Part shown: piece after piece, positions 47,575 through 56,557 of the stretch
Numbering within the stretch: position 1 is the stretch's first letter
Layout: each line of letters begins with the position of its first letter
Origin: Cyanobacteriota bacterium
GTDB taxonomy: Bacteria > Acidobacteriota > Vicinamibacteria > Vicinamibacterales > UBA2999
Reading direction: 5' to 3'
DNA: 64,000 bases
NCBI GenBank assembly: GCA_019752015.1
Contig: JAIEMQ010000015.1
Location: forward strand, 62,001 to 126,000
The notes under the pieces: generated by a model
What the model was told of the DNA's origin: nothing
The model's input: the letters and a program-made list of their open reading frames with translations, nothing else
The model's database searches: none
Translations under genes and position numbers: made by a program

Positions 47575-50500
47575 ATGTGGATATCTGATACATCAATCAA
47601 ACGGCCGGTCTTTGCGACGATGGTGATCGTCAGCTTCATGGTGCTGGGCATCGTGTCGCTGGGACGCCTCGGCATTGATTTGTTTCCGGAGGTGAACTTC
47701 CCCTTCGTGAACATCTCCGTCGTCTATCCCGGCGCCGGACCTGAAGAAGTTGAAACGCTGGTGACGCGCCCCATCGAGGACGCGGTTGCCGGCATCAACG
47801 GCGTGAAGCGCGTCATTTCGACGTCGACCGAAGGCTTCTCGCGCGTCGGCATCGAGCTGCGCCTTGAAATAGATCCGCAGGCGGCCACGGCCGAAGTGCG
47901 CGAGAAGGTCGCCGCGATCCGCGAGCGCCTGCCCGAGCAGATCAAGGACCCGACCATTCAGCGGTTCGACGTGTCGGCGCTGCCGATCTCGACCTACGCG
48001 GTCGGATCGACGAGCCTGCCTTCGGATCGCATCCGCCGCATGGTCGAAGACGATCTGAAGCCGCTGCTCGGCCAGATCGACGGCGTCGCCGCGGTGGAAG
48101 TCAACGGCGGCCAGGTTCGCGAGCTGCAGGTCAATCTCGATCCGCGCCGTCTCGAAGCGCTCAACCTCCCGATTACCGAGGTCGCAGCGAAACTCGCCGC
48201 CGACAACCTGGACGTGCCCGGTGGTCAGGTCCGGCGCGACGGCAAGGCGGTTTCGCTGCGCACCCAGGGGCAGTACAAGACCGCCGCCGAAATCGAAAAC
48301 GTGATCCTGCGCTCGGACGGCGGTTCGACCGTGCGCGTCAAGGACGTTGGCGAAGTCGTCGACGGCTACGAAGATCGCGTGTCGACGACGCGCCTCGATG
48401 GCGCCGACGCGGTGTCGTTCTCGGTGCGCAAGCAGTCGGGCGCGAACACCGTCGACGTGCAGACCCAGATCGACGCCGCGCTCGCCAAGGCGGAGCCGAC
48501 CTTCCCGCAGCTGCAGATCAAGACGGTGCACACCGATGCGGAGGGCATCATCGAAAACGTCGAGGACGTGCGGATGAACATCATCTTCGGCGGCATCATG
48601 GCCGTCCTGGTGGTGTTCGTGTTCATGCGCGACTGGCGCTCGACCGCGATCACCGCGCTGGCGCTGCCGACGTCGGTCATCGCGACGTTCTTCTTCATGT
48701 ATGCGGTCGGCTTCACCATCAACATGATGACGCTGATGGCGTTGTCGCTCGTGATCGGCATCCTGATCGACGACGCGGTGGTGGTGCGCGAGAGCATCTT
48801 CCGCCACATGGAGCAGGGCAAGGATCCGGTGACGGCGGCGCGCGAAGGCACGTCCGAGATCGGTCTCGCCGTGATGGCGACGACGTTCACGATCCTGGCG
48901 GTGTTCCTGCCGGTCGGTTTCATGACCGGCATCGTCGGCCAGTTCTTCAAGTCGTTCGCGCTGACGATCGCGTTCGCGGTGTCGATCTCGCTGCTGGTCG
49001 CGTTCACGCTCGACCCGATGCTGTCGTCGCGCTTCGTCCGGTTCATCCCGGTCGAAGAGCGCATGCGCACGCGGACCGGCCGCTTCATGGAGCGCGTCGG
49101 GCACTTCTACGATCGCATCGACGTGCAGTATCACAAGCTGCTCGGCTGGGCGGTCGAGCATCCGTGGAAGATCGTCGCCATTGCCGCCGTCGTGTTCTTC
49201 GCCAGCCTGTCGACGCTCGGCATGATCGGCACCGAGTTCGTGCCGGCTGAGGATCGCGGCGAGTTCGTCGTCAACATCGAGGCGCCGCCGGGCACCGCGT
49301 TCGAGCAGACCGTGGCGCACGTCGTCGAGATCGAGAAGATCGTGAAGCAGATGCCGGAAGTGCGGCAGATCTTCTCGACCGTCGGCTTCGAAGGCAGCCC
49401 GCTCAAGGCGTCGCTGCGCGTCAAGGCCGGCAAGAAGCACGAGCGCGAGCGCGGGCTCGAAGCGCTGAAGGAAGACATGCGCTCGCGGCTGAAGCAGGTG
49501 CCGCTGCTGAAGATGACGGTGGCCGATCCGGAGTTCATGCAGGGAGCGCCGACGCAGGCGCCGCTCAGCGTGTATCTGCGCGGCGACGACATGAAAGAGC
49601 TGCAGCGCCTGAACGAAGAAGTCGTGGCACGGGTGAAGGCGGTTCCCGGCGCGGTGGACGTCGACAGCACGCTCGAGACCGGCCAGCCTGAAATGGCGGC
49701 GAGCGTCAATCGCGAGCTCGCGGCCGACCTCGGCTTCGACGTCGGCTCGGTCGCCATGCAGCTGCGCGGCATGATCGAAGGCATTGTGCCGACGCGCCTG
49801 CGCGAAGACGACAAGGAGTACGACATCCGCGTTCGTCTCGCGCCCGGGTTCCGCAACGACTTCGAGTCGATCGCGCGGACGCCGCTCTACTCACCGACCG
49901 GAGCGGTCGTGCGCGCGCGCGACATTGTCCGGATGAATCCGGAAGTGGGTCCGGCGGCGATCGAGCGCGAACAGCGCCGCCGCCAGGCCAAGATCAACAT
50001 CGAGCTGTCGGATCGGCCGCTCGGCGATGTCACCGCGGATGTCGGCAAGGTGATGGCGGGCATCACCATGCCGCCGAACTTCGAGTGGGGCTTTGCCGGC
50101 GACGTCGAGATGATGCAGGAGGCCGGCGCGGCGATGGCGCTCGCGCTGATCCTGGCGATGGCGTTCATCTACATCGTGCTCGCGTCGCAGTTCGAGTCGT
50201 TCCTCGAGCCGTTCCTGATCATGACGTCGCTGCCGCTGGCGCTGGTCGGAGCGCTGCTGGCACTGTTGGTGACGGGCCGCCACATCGGCATGCCGGCAAT
50301 GATCGGCGTAGTGATGCTGATGGGCCTGGTGACGAAGAACGCGATCCTGCTCGTCGACCTGACGAATCAATATGTGCGCGAAGGATTGAGCGTGAAGGAC
50401 GCGATCCTCAAGGCCGGCCCGGTCCGGCTGCGGCCGATTCTGATGACGACCATCGCGATGATCCTCGGCATGCTGCCGTCGGCAGTAGGTACGGGTGAAG

Positions 50501-52038
50501 GCAGCGGCTTCCGCTCGCCGATCTCGATTGCGACCATCGGCGGTTTGATCACGTCGACACTGTTGACGCTGGTCGTCGTGCCCGTCACGTACCTGATCCT
50601 CGCCCGCGTCGTCGAGCGCGTGAAGAATTGGCGCTCGGCCAGGATCACCGTGCCGCAGCCGGTTCGCGTGGCTGGCGTCATCTTGCTGGTCGCGGTTCTC
50701 GGCTGGCTGCTCTCGACGACGAGCGCCTTCGCCCAGACTTCGCCGTCACCGGCTTCGCCTTCCACGGCTTCGTCGAGGCAGGCTGCGGAAGGCGCCTTGA
50801 CCCTTACCTTCGAACAGGCTCTGCAGCGCGCGTTGTCGGCGAATGAGGGCCTGAAGGTCGCAAAGGAACGAGTCGTCGAGACGCAGGCGCGCGTGCAGGA
50901 GTCGAAGACCAACTTCCTGCCGCAGGTGAATCTCGGCTACAACTTCACGCCGGCACAGCGCTTCCCGGTGATCACGATCCCGGCGGGCATCTTCGGGCCG
51001 GAGGAGCAGAAGTTCAAGGCCGGCTTCACCCAGAAGAACATCCTGCTGCTCTACGTCAACCAGCCGATTTACACCGGCGGCCGGTTGAACAACGCCTACG
51101 GCATCACGACCTCGTCGCTCGATGCGTCGAAGCTCGAGCTCGAACGGACGCGACAGGAGATCGAATACCGGGTCGTGGAAACGTTCTACGCGGCGCTGAT
51201 GAACAAGCGCGGCGTGGCGGTGGCCGACGAACAGATCGCGCTGGCGGCGAAGCAACTGGAGCTCGCCAAGGCGCGGTTCGAGGTTGGCACGGTGGCGCGC
51301 CTCGACGTGCTGCAGGCGGCAGTCGAACTGGCGAATGCCAAGGCGCGCCGCATCCAGGCCAGGGCGCAGGTCGATACGTCGATGCAGGCGCTGCGCTCCG
51401 TCCTGGCGCTGCCGCAAACGCAGGCGCTCGATCTGAATGGTTCGCTCGACGAGCTGGTGATCGGACCTGCTCGCGAGGAGCTCGACAGGAACCTGCCGTC
51501 TCGTCCTGACCTGCAGGCGTTCGCGGCGCGTCGGCATGCCGCCGAGTACGCGTCCAACCTCGCCGCCAGCGAGTGGAAGCCGCGCCTCGCCTTCGCCGGC
51601 ACCATGCAGTACCAGCAGAACAACGTCGGCTCGCTGCTGGGCCGCGACAGCCAGAGCTACTCGCTCGGCATCCAGTTGAACGTGCCGCTGTTCTCCGCTC
51701 CGGGCGGTGCAGCGCGCCGCGCGGTGGCGCAGTCGCAGATGCGGCAGGCCGAACACGGCCTGCGGTTCGCGACCGACACCGCGCGGCTCGAGCTCGAATC
51801 GGCGTGGACCTCGCTCGAAGCGTCGGCGGAAGTAGTGACGACGCAGGAGAAGGCGCTGGAGCTGGCGCGCGAGAGCGTGTCGATCGCGCAGGTGTCGTAC
51901 GAGAACGGCGTGATCACGTCGGCCGAGCTCAACGACGCCCAGGTGCGGCTGCTGCAGACCGAGTGGCTGCTAATGCAGGCGAAATACGCCCGGATCACCG
52001 CCGCGGCGCGCGCCAAGGTGGCCGCGGGTATCTCGTAA
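47575..52038 (+). CDS. RND efflux pump fused to a TolC-family outer-membrane factor
   Basis: One uninterrupted 1487-codon frame encodes two proteins. Residues 1 to about 1025 are a complete AcrB/MdtBC-type RND transporter: MWISDTSIKRPVFATMVIV at the start, both periplasmic halves, transmembrane motif GILIDDAVVVRESIFRHMEQ with the proton-relay aspartates, and MLMGLVTKNAILLVDL. Residues 1032-1053 (GVILLVAVLGWLLSTTSAFA, then Q) look like a signal peptide with an AFA-Q cleavage site. Residues about 1075-1487 are a TolC-like channel with its two internal repeats (LTFEQALQRALSANEGLKVA; VNQPIYTGGRLNNAYG; VPLFSAPGGAARRAVA). Because RND proteins end in the cytoplasm, this extra segment could export the TolC part. 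Cleavage is inferred. Confidence 0.93.
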   Translation: MWISDTSIKRPVFATMVIVSFMVLGIVSLGRLGIDLFPEVNFPFVNISVVYPGAGPEEVETLVTRPIEDAVAGINGVKRVISTSTEGFSRVGIELRLEIDPQAATAEVREKVAAIRERLPEQIKDPTIQRFDVSALPISTYAVGSTSLPSDRIRRMVEDDLKPLLGQIDGVAAVEVNGGQVRELQVNLDPRRLEALNLPITEVAAKLAADNLDVPGGQVRRDGKAVSLRTQGQYKTAAEIENVILRSDGGSTVRVKDVGEVVDGYEDRVSTTRLDGADAVSFSVRKQSGANTVDVQTQIDAALAKAEPTFPQLQIKTVHTDAEGIIENVEDVRMNIIFGGIMAVLVVFVFMRDWRSTAITALALPTSVIATFFFMYAVGFTINMMTLMALSLVIGILIDDAVVVRESIFRHMEQGKDPVTAAREGTSEIGLAVMATTFTILAVFLPVGFMTGIVGQFFKSFALTIAFAVSISLLVAFTLDPMLSSRFVRFIPVEERMRTRTGRFMERVGHFYDRIDVQYHKLLGWAVEHPWKIVAIAAVVFFASLSTLGMIGTEFVPAEDRGEFVVNIEAPPGTAFEQTVAHVVEIEKIVKQMPEVRQIFSTVGFEGSPLKASLRVKAGKKHERERGLEALKEDMRSRLKQVPLLKMTVADPEFMQGAPTQAPLSVYLRGDDMKELQRLNEEVVARVKAVPGAVDVDSTLETGQPEMAASVNRELAADLGFDVGSVAMQLRGMIEGIVPTRLREDDKEYDIRVRLAPGFRNDFESIARTPLYSPTGAVVRARDIVRMNPEVGPAAIEREQRRRQAKINIELSDRPLGDVTADVGKVMAGITMPPNFEWGFAGDVEMMQEAGAAMALALILAMAFIYIVLASQFESFLEPFLIMTSLPLALVGALLALLVTGRHIGMPAMIGVVMLMGLVTKNAILLVDLTNQYVREGLSVKDAILKAGPVRLRPILMTTIAMILGMLPSAVGTGEGSGFRSPISIATIGGLITSTLLTLVVVPVTYLILARVVERVKNWRSARITVPQPVRVAGVILLVAVLGWLLSTTSAFAQTSPSPASPSTASSRQAAEGALTLTFEQALQRALSANEGLKVAKERVVETQARVQESKTNFLPQVNLGYNFTPAQRFPVITIPAGIFGPEEQKFKAGFTQKNILLLYVNQPIYTGGRLNNAYGITTSSLDASKLELERTRQEIEYRVVETFYAALMNKRGVAVADEQIALAAKQLELAKARFEVGTVARLDVLQAAVELANAKARRIQARAQVDTSMQALRSVLALPQTQALDLNGSLDELVIGPAREELDRNLPSRPDLQAFAARRHAAEYASNLAASEWKPRLAFAGTMQYQQNNVGSLLGRDSQSYSLGIQLNVPLFSAPGGAARRAVAQSQMRQAEHGLRFATDTARLELESAWTSLEASAEVVTTQEKALELARESVSIAQVSYENGVITSAELNDAQVRLLQTEWLLMQAKYARITAAARAKVAAGIS

Positions 52039-52062
52039 CCAACTTTGTGATATAAAGTTGAA

Positions 52063-52824
52063 GTGCTCTTCGACAAGAAGAAGGCCTTCTTCGGTTTGAT
52101 CATCGCGGGCGGAGCAGGAGCGATCCTGTTTCCGCTCGCGATTTACTTCGTCGGCCTGGCGGTCGCCCCGCCCATGCCGGCGCCCGCACAGACATCGATC
52201 CCGCCGCTCCTCGCCGATGCGATCTGGGCCCGCGCCGACGGCGGCACGGCCACCGCGCTCACGCCAATCAGTCACCTCAGCATGGCGAAGTTCGCCGCCT
52301 GCGTCGCCTATGAGGATTTCCAGGACGCCTCGCCGGGTGACGCGCAACGCATCGCGAATTGCCGCGAGTACATGCCCGCCCTGCTGGGCATCGAGTACCT
52401 CTCCCGCGAGCATATGCGTGCCGCGAATCTCGAGACCGGCTTCGGCGAAGGCCTGGCGCGGTTGTCGACGACGGTGTGGATCACACATGCATGGTCCAAA
52501 GCCGACTTCCTCAACACGGTCGCCGAACGCGGCGAGTTCGGCGCGGGGCTGCGCGGCTACGAAACCGCATCACAGCACTATTTCGGGCGGCCCGCAGCCG
52601 AACTGACGCTGCCGCAGGCGGCGCTGCTTGCGGCCTTCATCGGCGATCGGAACACGGTGTTCGATCCGTGGTGCGGGCGCGCGGGCGCCGTGACATTTCG
52701 CAGCCGCATCCTGCAGCGCATGCGCGACAATAACGCCATCGACGAGGCCGCATTCAAGGTCGCCAACGTCGTCGATCTCGGCCTCGGTTCTCTGCCCGCC
52801 GGCCATCCCCCATGTAGCGGGTGA
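52063..52824 (+). CDS. Membrane-anchored GT51 (transglycosylase)-like protein lacking catalytic motifs
   Basis: This 253-residue protein has one N-terminal helix (about 8-34). The C-terminal half strongly resembles the GT51 peptidoglycan glycosyltransferase C-lobe: FLNTVAERGEFGAGLRGYET, then SQHYFGRPAAELTLPQAALL. In active GT51 enzymes this is preceded by an EDxxFxxHxG motif and GGSTITQQ. Here only YEDFQDASPGD is found and no GGSTITQQ, so it is probably inactive or altered. It begins 24 bp after the RND-TolC gene and is likely cotranscribed. A structural or regulatory role in the cell wall around the efflux machine is possible but unproven. Confidence 0.68.
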   Translation: MLFDKKKAFFGLIIAGGAGAILFPLAIYFVGLAVAPPMPAPAQTSIPPLLADAIWARADGGTATALTPISHLSMAKFAACVAYEDFQDASPGDAQRIANCREYMPALLGIEYLSREHMRAANLETGFGEGLARLSTTVWITHAWSKADFLNTVAERGEFGAGLRGYETASQHYFGRPAAELTLPQAALLAAFIGDRNTVFDPWCGRAGAVTFRSRILQRMRDNNAIDEAAFKVANVVDLGLGSLPAGHPPCSG

Positions 52825-52901
52825 TGCGTCCCCAATCACGCTGATGTATGCTCCCTCCTTCGCCAAGGCTGCCGAGGGCAAGGTCCCGCAAAGGAGAATG
52901 C

Positions 52902-52988
52902 ATGCCGAAGGTCGTGACCGGCGACCAGATCTATTGCGTTTACATCGCCACCGTGGCGATGATGATCGACCCGGCGGCCTCCGAATAA
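52902..52988 (+). pseudogene. 28-codon remnant of a DUF4242-like gene with an intact ribosome binding site
   Basis: The short frame reads MPKVVTGDQIYCVYIATVAM and ends MIDPAASE. DUF4242 proteins carry YCVYIA early and an IDPxxxE ending, so this looks like one with its middle deleted in frame. AAAGGAG stands ideally before the ATG, and the TAA overlaps the ATG of the next gene (TAATG). It may now serve only as a leader that delivers ribosomes to the downstream membrane protein. Confidence 0.6.
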
Positions 52989-53416
52989 TGCGCACGCTGG
53001 CGGCGATCGCGTTCGCGCCGCTCGCTGTCGTCCCCGTACTCGCGGCGCTGTTCGGGCCGTGGGCGCTGGCCCACGGCGGCACACGCTCCCTCATCGGCAT
53101 CCTGACGCCCGCGCTCGTCGTCGCCTATCCCATGGTGATCCTGTTCGGATTGCCGATGCACTTCGCGCTGGTCCACCAGCGCTTCACTCGCTGGCGCGAT
53201 TACGCGATCACCGGCGTGCTGCTGGGTGCGGTGCCGGTGGCGGGCTACGTGATCGTCGCGGTCGCCTTCGAAGCGAAGTTCGCGCTCTCGGCGATGGGCC
53301 CGGCATTCGTCAGGAATGCGGAGTGGGGCGCGATCGGTGTCGCGGTATTCGGCCTCTGCAGTGCCGCGGTCTCGCTGTCGTTTCGCTTTATGGCTTTTCC
53401 ATCAGGATCGCGCTGA
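52988..53416 (+). CDS. Small membrane protein of unknown function
   Basis: From the ATG at 52988 (overlapping the preceding mini-gene as TAATG) this is a 142-residue protein with four hydrophobic helices, for example MRTLAAIAFAPLAVVPVLAA and LVVAYPMVILFGLPMHFALV. A basic loop, HQRFTRWRDYAITG, lies between helices 2 and 3. It has no recognised domain. Its 3' end overlaps the convergent cytochrome c gene by 29 bp. Confidence 0.7.
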   Translation: MRTLAAIAFAPLAVVPVLAALFGPWALAHGGTRSLIGILTPALVVAYPMVILFGLPMHFALVHQRFTRWRDYAITGVLLGAVPVAGYVIVAVAFEAKFALSAMGPAFVRNAEWGAIGVAVFGLCSAAVSLSFRFMAFPSGSR

Positions 53417-53780
53417 GCGCGTCCTTGTCGGTCGGCAGGTCGGTATCGCCGGCTGGAAACTTATTGAGCTGCAACAAGTACGCGATCACGTCCGCGTACT
53501 CTTCCTTCTTCAAGCTGCCCGGATTGTCTTCAGGCATTGAATCGCTGATGACGTCGAACATCTCCCACAACGGCTTGCCGGCGAAGCTCTGATAGAAGAA
53601 GTCGTCGGTGAATCGATTCGGCGCATGACAGCTCGCGCATTTCGAATTGAACAGCGTCTGCCCGCGCCCCGCCTGGGCGGCGGCATATACGCCGGCCTTA
53701 ACGGACCTTTTCTCCTGCGCGGCACTCACAATCGTGAGGGCAAGGGCGCAAGACCCAAGACTCAAGACCCCGGACCGCAT
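53388..53780 (-). CDS. Monoheme cytochrome c (second of a tandem pair)
   Basis: This 130-residue protein has a signal peptide ending near residue 21, heme site CASCH (48-52) and the likely axial Met in SDSMPEDNPGSLKKEEYADV. The class I cytochrome fold ends with YADVIAYLLQLNKFPAGDTD. It shares the block MPEDNPGSLK with its upstream neighbour, so the two arose by duplication. Periplasmic, probably an electron donor or acceptor for a dehydrogenase or oxidase not seen here. Its ATG overlaps the neighbour's stop as TAATG. Confidence 0.88.
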   Translation of the reverse strand: MRSGVLSLGSCALALTIVSAAQEKRSVKAGVYAAAQAGRGQTLFNSKCASCHAPNRFTDDFFYQSFAGKPLWEMFDVISDSMPEDNPGSLKKEEYADVIAYLLQLNKFPAGDTDLPTDKDALSAILMEKP

Positions 53781-54178
53781 TACTGCTTCTTCGCGACCTT
53801 GATCGCCGCCATCGGCGCCGCGCCGGGCTGCAGTTCGGCGTCGCCGGCCGGGTAGTCATTGAGCGACAGGAAATACGCGATGATGTCGGCGTATTCCTGC
53901 TGCTTCAAGCTGCCGGGGTTGTCCTCCGGCATCGTGCCGCTGGCAATGTCCCAGATTTCTTTCAACGCCTTGTCGTCCCACGCCTCGTGGAAGGTGTCGC
54001 CGCTGAATCGCGACGGCTCGTGGCATCCCGAGCACTTTTCGCCGAACGTCTTCTTGCCGCGCTCGGCCTGCGCCGCCGAGTAGACCTTGTCGTAGGTCGT
54101 CTTCGTTGGCGCCTGCGCATTCGTCACGACTGCCGTGACGGCGAGAACGCCCGCACCGATCAACGCGAAACGAATCAT
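53780..54178 (-). CDS. Monoheme cytochrome c (first of a tandem pair)
   Basis: This 132-residue periplasmic protein has a signal peptide (MIRFALIGAGVLAVTAVVTN), heme site CSGCH (49-53) and axial-Met region SGTMPEDNPGSLKQQEYADI. It is clearly paralogous to the following gene, from KTFGEKCSGCHEPSRF through IIAYFLSLNDYPAGDAE, and is translationally coupled to it. It starts four bases after the end of the PfkB kinase gene, but a functional link to that kinase is doubtful. Confidence 0.88.
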   Translation of the reverse strand: MIRFALIGAGVLAVTAVVTNAQAPTKTTYDKVYSAAQAERGKKTFGEKCSGCHEPSRFSGDTFHEAWDDKALKEIWDIASGTMPEDNPGSLKQQEYADIIAYFLSLNDYPAGDAELQPGAAPMAAIKVAKKQ

Positions 54179-54182
54179 GTCT

Positions 54183-55127
54183 TCAGTATAACTTCAACGC
54201 GCCGAAATGCTTCTCGTAGCGCTGCTTGAATTCGCTCCACGTGTAGGCGTGCGAGGTGCCGCCGAGATGCTCCAGGCAATAGGCCGCCGCCACGCTGCCA
54301 AGCTGCGCGCAAACGCGGTACGGCGCGCCCATGGCCAGGCCTTTCATGAAGCCGCCGCGAAACGCGTCGCCCACGCCGGTCGGATCGGCGATGCGATCCG
54401 GCGTCACCGCGGCCACATCCTCGATGCCATCCGTCGTATGAATGGTGCAGCCCTTCTCGCCTTTCGTCACCACGAGCAGCGGCGACTGCTTGAGGACGTC
54501 CGCTTCCGACATCCCGGTCTTCTGCCGGATCAGCTCGAACTCGTAGTCGTTGCAGATCACCATGAACGCGCCGGTGACGCCGCTCTTCAGCTGCGGGCCT
54601 TCCATGCGCGCGCACTGCTGTCCCGGGTCCCAGATGTACTTGACGCCCATCGCCGCGCACTCTTCGGCCCACTGGCTCATGCCGTTGGGATCGTTGGCCG
54701 CGATGATCACCAGCGCGTCCTTGATGCCCGCGACCGTCCGCATCGACAGCTCGCCGGCGTTGGCCATCGCGCCCGTGTAGAACGACGCGATCTGATTGTT
54801 CTCCTGGTCCGTGCTGCAGAAGAACGACGCGCAGAACTTGCCGTCGATCACTTTCACGAGCGAGGTGTCGATGTTGACCGCGTCCATCCACGCCTGGTAA
54901 TCGCTGAAGTCCTGCCCCGCCGTCGCCATGAGCAACGGCCGCTCGCCGAGCAGCGCGATCGTGTAGGCGATGTTGGGGCCGCAGCCGCCGCGGCGCTTGT
55001 CCATCGAGTCGACCAGAAAACTCAGCGACACGCGACGCATGTGCTCGGGAAGGAAGTGCTCGGTGAACTTTCCGGGGAACGACATCAAGTAGTCGAACGC
55101 AATCGACCCGGTCACGACCAGTTTCAT
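54183..55127 (-). CDS. PfkB-family carbohydrate kinase, probably adenosine kinase-like
   Basis: This 314-residue ribokinase-fold enzyme has the N-terminal substrate motif [18 protein letters not shown] near residue 47 and the PfkB C-terminal signature [20 protein letters not shown] with the catalytic Asp near residue 258. Proteins of this subgroup are annotated as adenosine kinases. Its start overlaps the mtnP stop as ATGA, which fits a nucleoside-salvage role: MtnP frees adenine from methylthioadenosine and this enzyme may phosphorylate adenosine. Sugar kinase activity remains possible. Confidence 0.82.
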   Translation of the reverse strand: MKLVVTGSIAFDYLMSFPGKFTEHFLPEHMRRVSLSFLVDSMDKRRGGCGPNIAYTIALLGERPLLMATAGQDFSDYQAWMDAVNIDTSLVKVIDGKFCASFFCSTDQENNQIASFYTGAMANAGELSMRTVAGIKDALVIIAANDPNGMSQWAEECAAMGVKYIWDPGQQCARMEGPQLKSGVTGAFMVICNDYEFELIRQKTGMSEADVLKQSPLLVVTKGEKGCTIHTTDGIEDVAAVTPDRIADPTGVGDAFRGGFMKGLAMGAPYRVCAQLGSVAAAYCLEHLGGTSHAYTWSEFKQRYEKHFGALKLY

Positions 55128-55984
55128 TTCACGTACTTTCCAATAAGGGGCGCAAGATCGCGCTTCACTTGTTCAGGAATGGCTTCGGCGTGCGTCAGGA
55201 TTGCCGACCGTAATGCACTATGAGCCGGATCGCGATGCGAGACGTCGAGGCGCTCGACCACTTTCGCGATCACTTCCTGCGCCATCTTCACGTTGGCGGT
55301 CAGGTAGCCGATGATCATGTCGATCGTCACCGAGTCGTGATCGGGATGCCAGCAGTCATAATCCGTCACCAGCGCCATCGTCGCGTAGGCGATCTCGGCT
55401 TCGCGCGCCAGCTTGGCTTCCTGCAGGTTGGTCATGCCGATGACGTCCCCGCCCCATGATCGATAGAGGTTCGATTCGGCCAGCGTCGAGAACTGCGGGC
55501 CCTCCATGCACACATACGTGCCGCCGCGATGCGCCTTCGCGCCAGCCTCGACCGCGCACGTTGCCGCCAGCTCCGCAAGGCGATGCGACAGCGGATGCGA
55601 GAAGCCGACGTGGGCGACGATGCCGTTGCTGTAGAAGGTGCTGATGCGCCCGCGCGTGCGATCGATGAATTGATCGGGGAAGACGAGATCCATCGGCGCG
55701 TACTTTTCCTGCAGGCTGCCGACTGCGCTCGCCGACATGATCCACTCGACGCCGAGCATCTTCATGCCGAAGATGTTGGCGCGGTAGTTGAGCTCGCTGG
55801 GATTGAGGCGATGACCCTTGCCATGCCGCGCCAGGAATGCCACGCGCTTGCCGCGCAGTGTCGCCAGCACGTACGGACCGGACGGATCGCCGAACGGCGT
55901 CGTCAGCGTCTTCTCTTCACGATCGGCCAGCTCGGCCATGTCGTACAGGCCGCTGCCGCCGATGATTCCTATTTTCACTGACAT
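55124..55984 (-). CDS. mtnP: S-methyl-5'-thioadenosine phosphorylase
   Basis: MtnP splits methylthioadenosine, a by-product of polyamine and autoinducer synthesis, into adenine and 5-methylthioribose-1-phosphate. The 286 residues show [54 protein letters not shown] and [20 protein letters not shown], the phosphate- and substrate-binding motifs of the purine phosphorylase family. It is coupled to the adenosine-kinase-like gene. The membrane-fused spermidine-synthase-like protein at 31.8 kb would be a possible source of its substrate if it is active. Confidence 0.93.
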   Translation of the reverse strand: MSVKIGIIGGSGLYDMAELADREEKTLTTPFGDPSGPYVLATLRGKRVAFLARHGKGHRLNPSELNYRANIFGMKMLGVEWIMSASAVGSLQEKYAPMDLVFPDQFIDRTRGRISTFYSNGIVAHVGFSHPLSHRLAELAATCAVEAGAKAHRGGTYVCMEGPQFSTLAESNLYRSWGGDVIGMTNLQEAKLAREAEIAYATMALVTDYDCWHPDHDSVTIDMIIGYLTANVKMAQEVIAKVVERLDVSHRDPAHSALRSAILTHAEAIPEQVKRDLAPLIGKYVK

Positions 55985-56005
55985 CGAGGCTCCCGGGTGT
56001 GAAGG

Positions 56006-56266
56006 CTATGACAAGGGAGCCAGCCGGTGAAGAGGCTGAGAATTACGAGCCTGGTCCCAAAGCGCCCTCAATTCGGCTTGGTGCAACGTCGCCCATTCAA
56101 TGACCAGGCCCATCGCTCGAGCCGGCAGTGCACCGGACACTACCGCGAGACTATCGATCGCGATCCGCACTTCATGTTCGGCGTACTCGGCATGAAAATG
56201 CGGCGGTGCATGATCGGCGAAATACATCTTGATGACGATGCCATAAAAGCGGCAGATCTCAGGCAT
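56006..56266 (-). CDS. DUF4160 protein
   Basis: The ATG at 56266 gives an 86-residue protein beginning MPEICRFYGIVIKMYFADHA with PPHFHAEY, the DUF4160 signature (two histidines that look metal-binding). The rest is short and helical, ending NSQPLHRLAPLS. DUF4160 genes are often paired with DUF2442 genes, as here with an 8-bp overlap, and the pair has been suggested to act like a toxin-antitoxin module. The function is unproven. Confidence 0.85.
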   Translation of the reverse strand: MPEICRFYGIVIKMYFADHAPPHFHAEYAEHEVRIAIDSLAVVSGALPARAMGLVIEWATLHQAELRALWDQARNSQPLHRLAPLS

Positions 56267-56540
56267 GCACGGACTTGAGCGACGGAAAGAGATCCTCCGG
56301 CTTCTTTTGGGTGAGTCGCAAGTACATGGCGTCCGGACAGAGATCCAGCTCGGCTCCCCACTCGATCGCGCCCCGCGCACCTAAGTGGACCGATTCAAAT
56401 ACGCCAGGGCGCGTCCAGGCCTCAAAGACACCGCGAGCCGCGAGGTCGGACAAATCCACCTCGCCGCGGCTTCCATCGTCATATTCCAGCCAGATCCGGA
56501 AGTTCGGCAAGGCCCGAACATGAGTGGGTCGCGGAATCAT
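56259..56540 (-). CDS. DUF2442 protein
   Basis: This 93-residue protein shows the DUF2442 pattern VRALPNFRIWLEYDDGSRGE followed by VDLSDLAARGVF and, near the end, IEWGAELDLCPDAMYLR. The fold is small and beta-rich; NE0471-type members have an added DNA-binding region, which is not obvious here. It overlaps the DUF4160 gene and follows the 107-residue gene by 17 bp. Confidence 0.85.
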   Translation of the reverse strand: MIPRPTHVRALPNFRIWLEYDDGSRGEVDLSDLAARGVFEAWTRPGVFESVHLGARGAIEWGAELDLCPDAMYLRLTQKKPEDLFPSLKSVHA

Positions 56541-56557
56541 GGGTCCCTCGAGACGAC

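Noticed and set aside
47593-49440. A 615-codon minus-strand frame opposite the RND pump gene
   Set aside because: Composition is that of a high-GC antisense shadow (Arg/Asp/His-rich), and it covers only the RND coding region.
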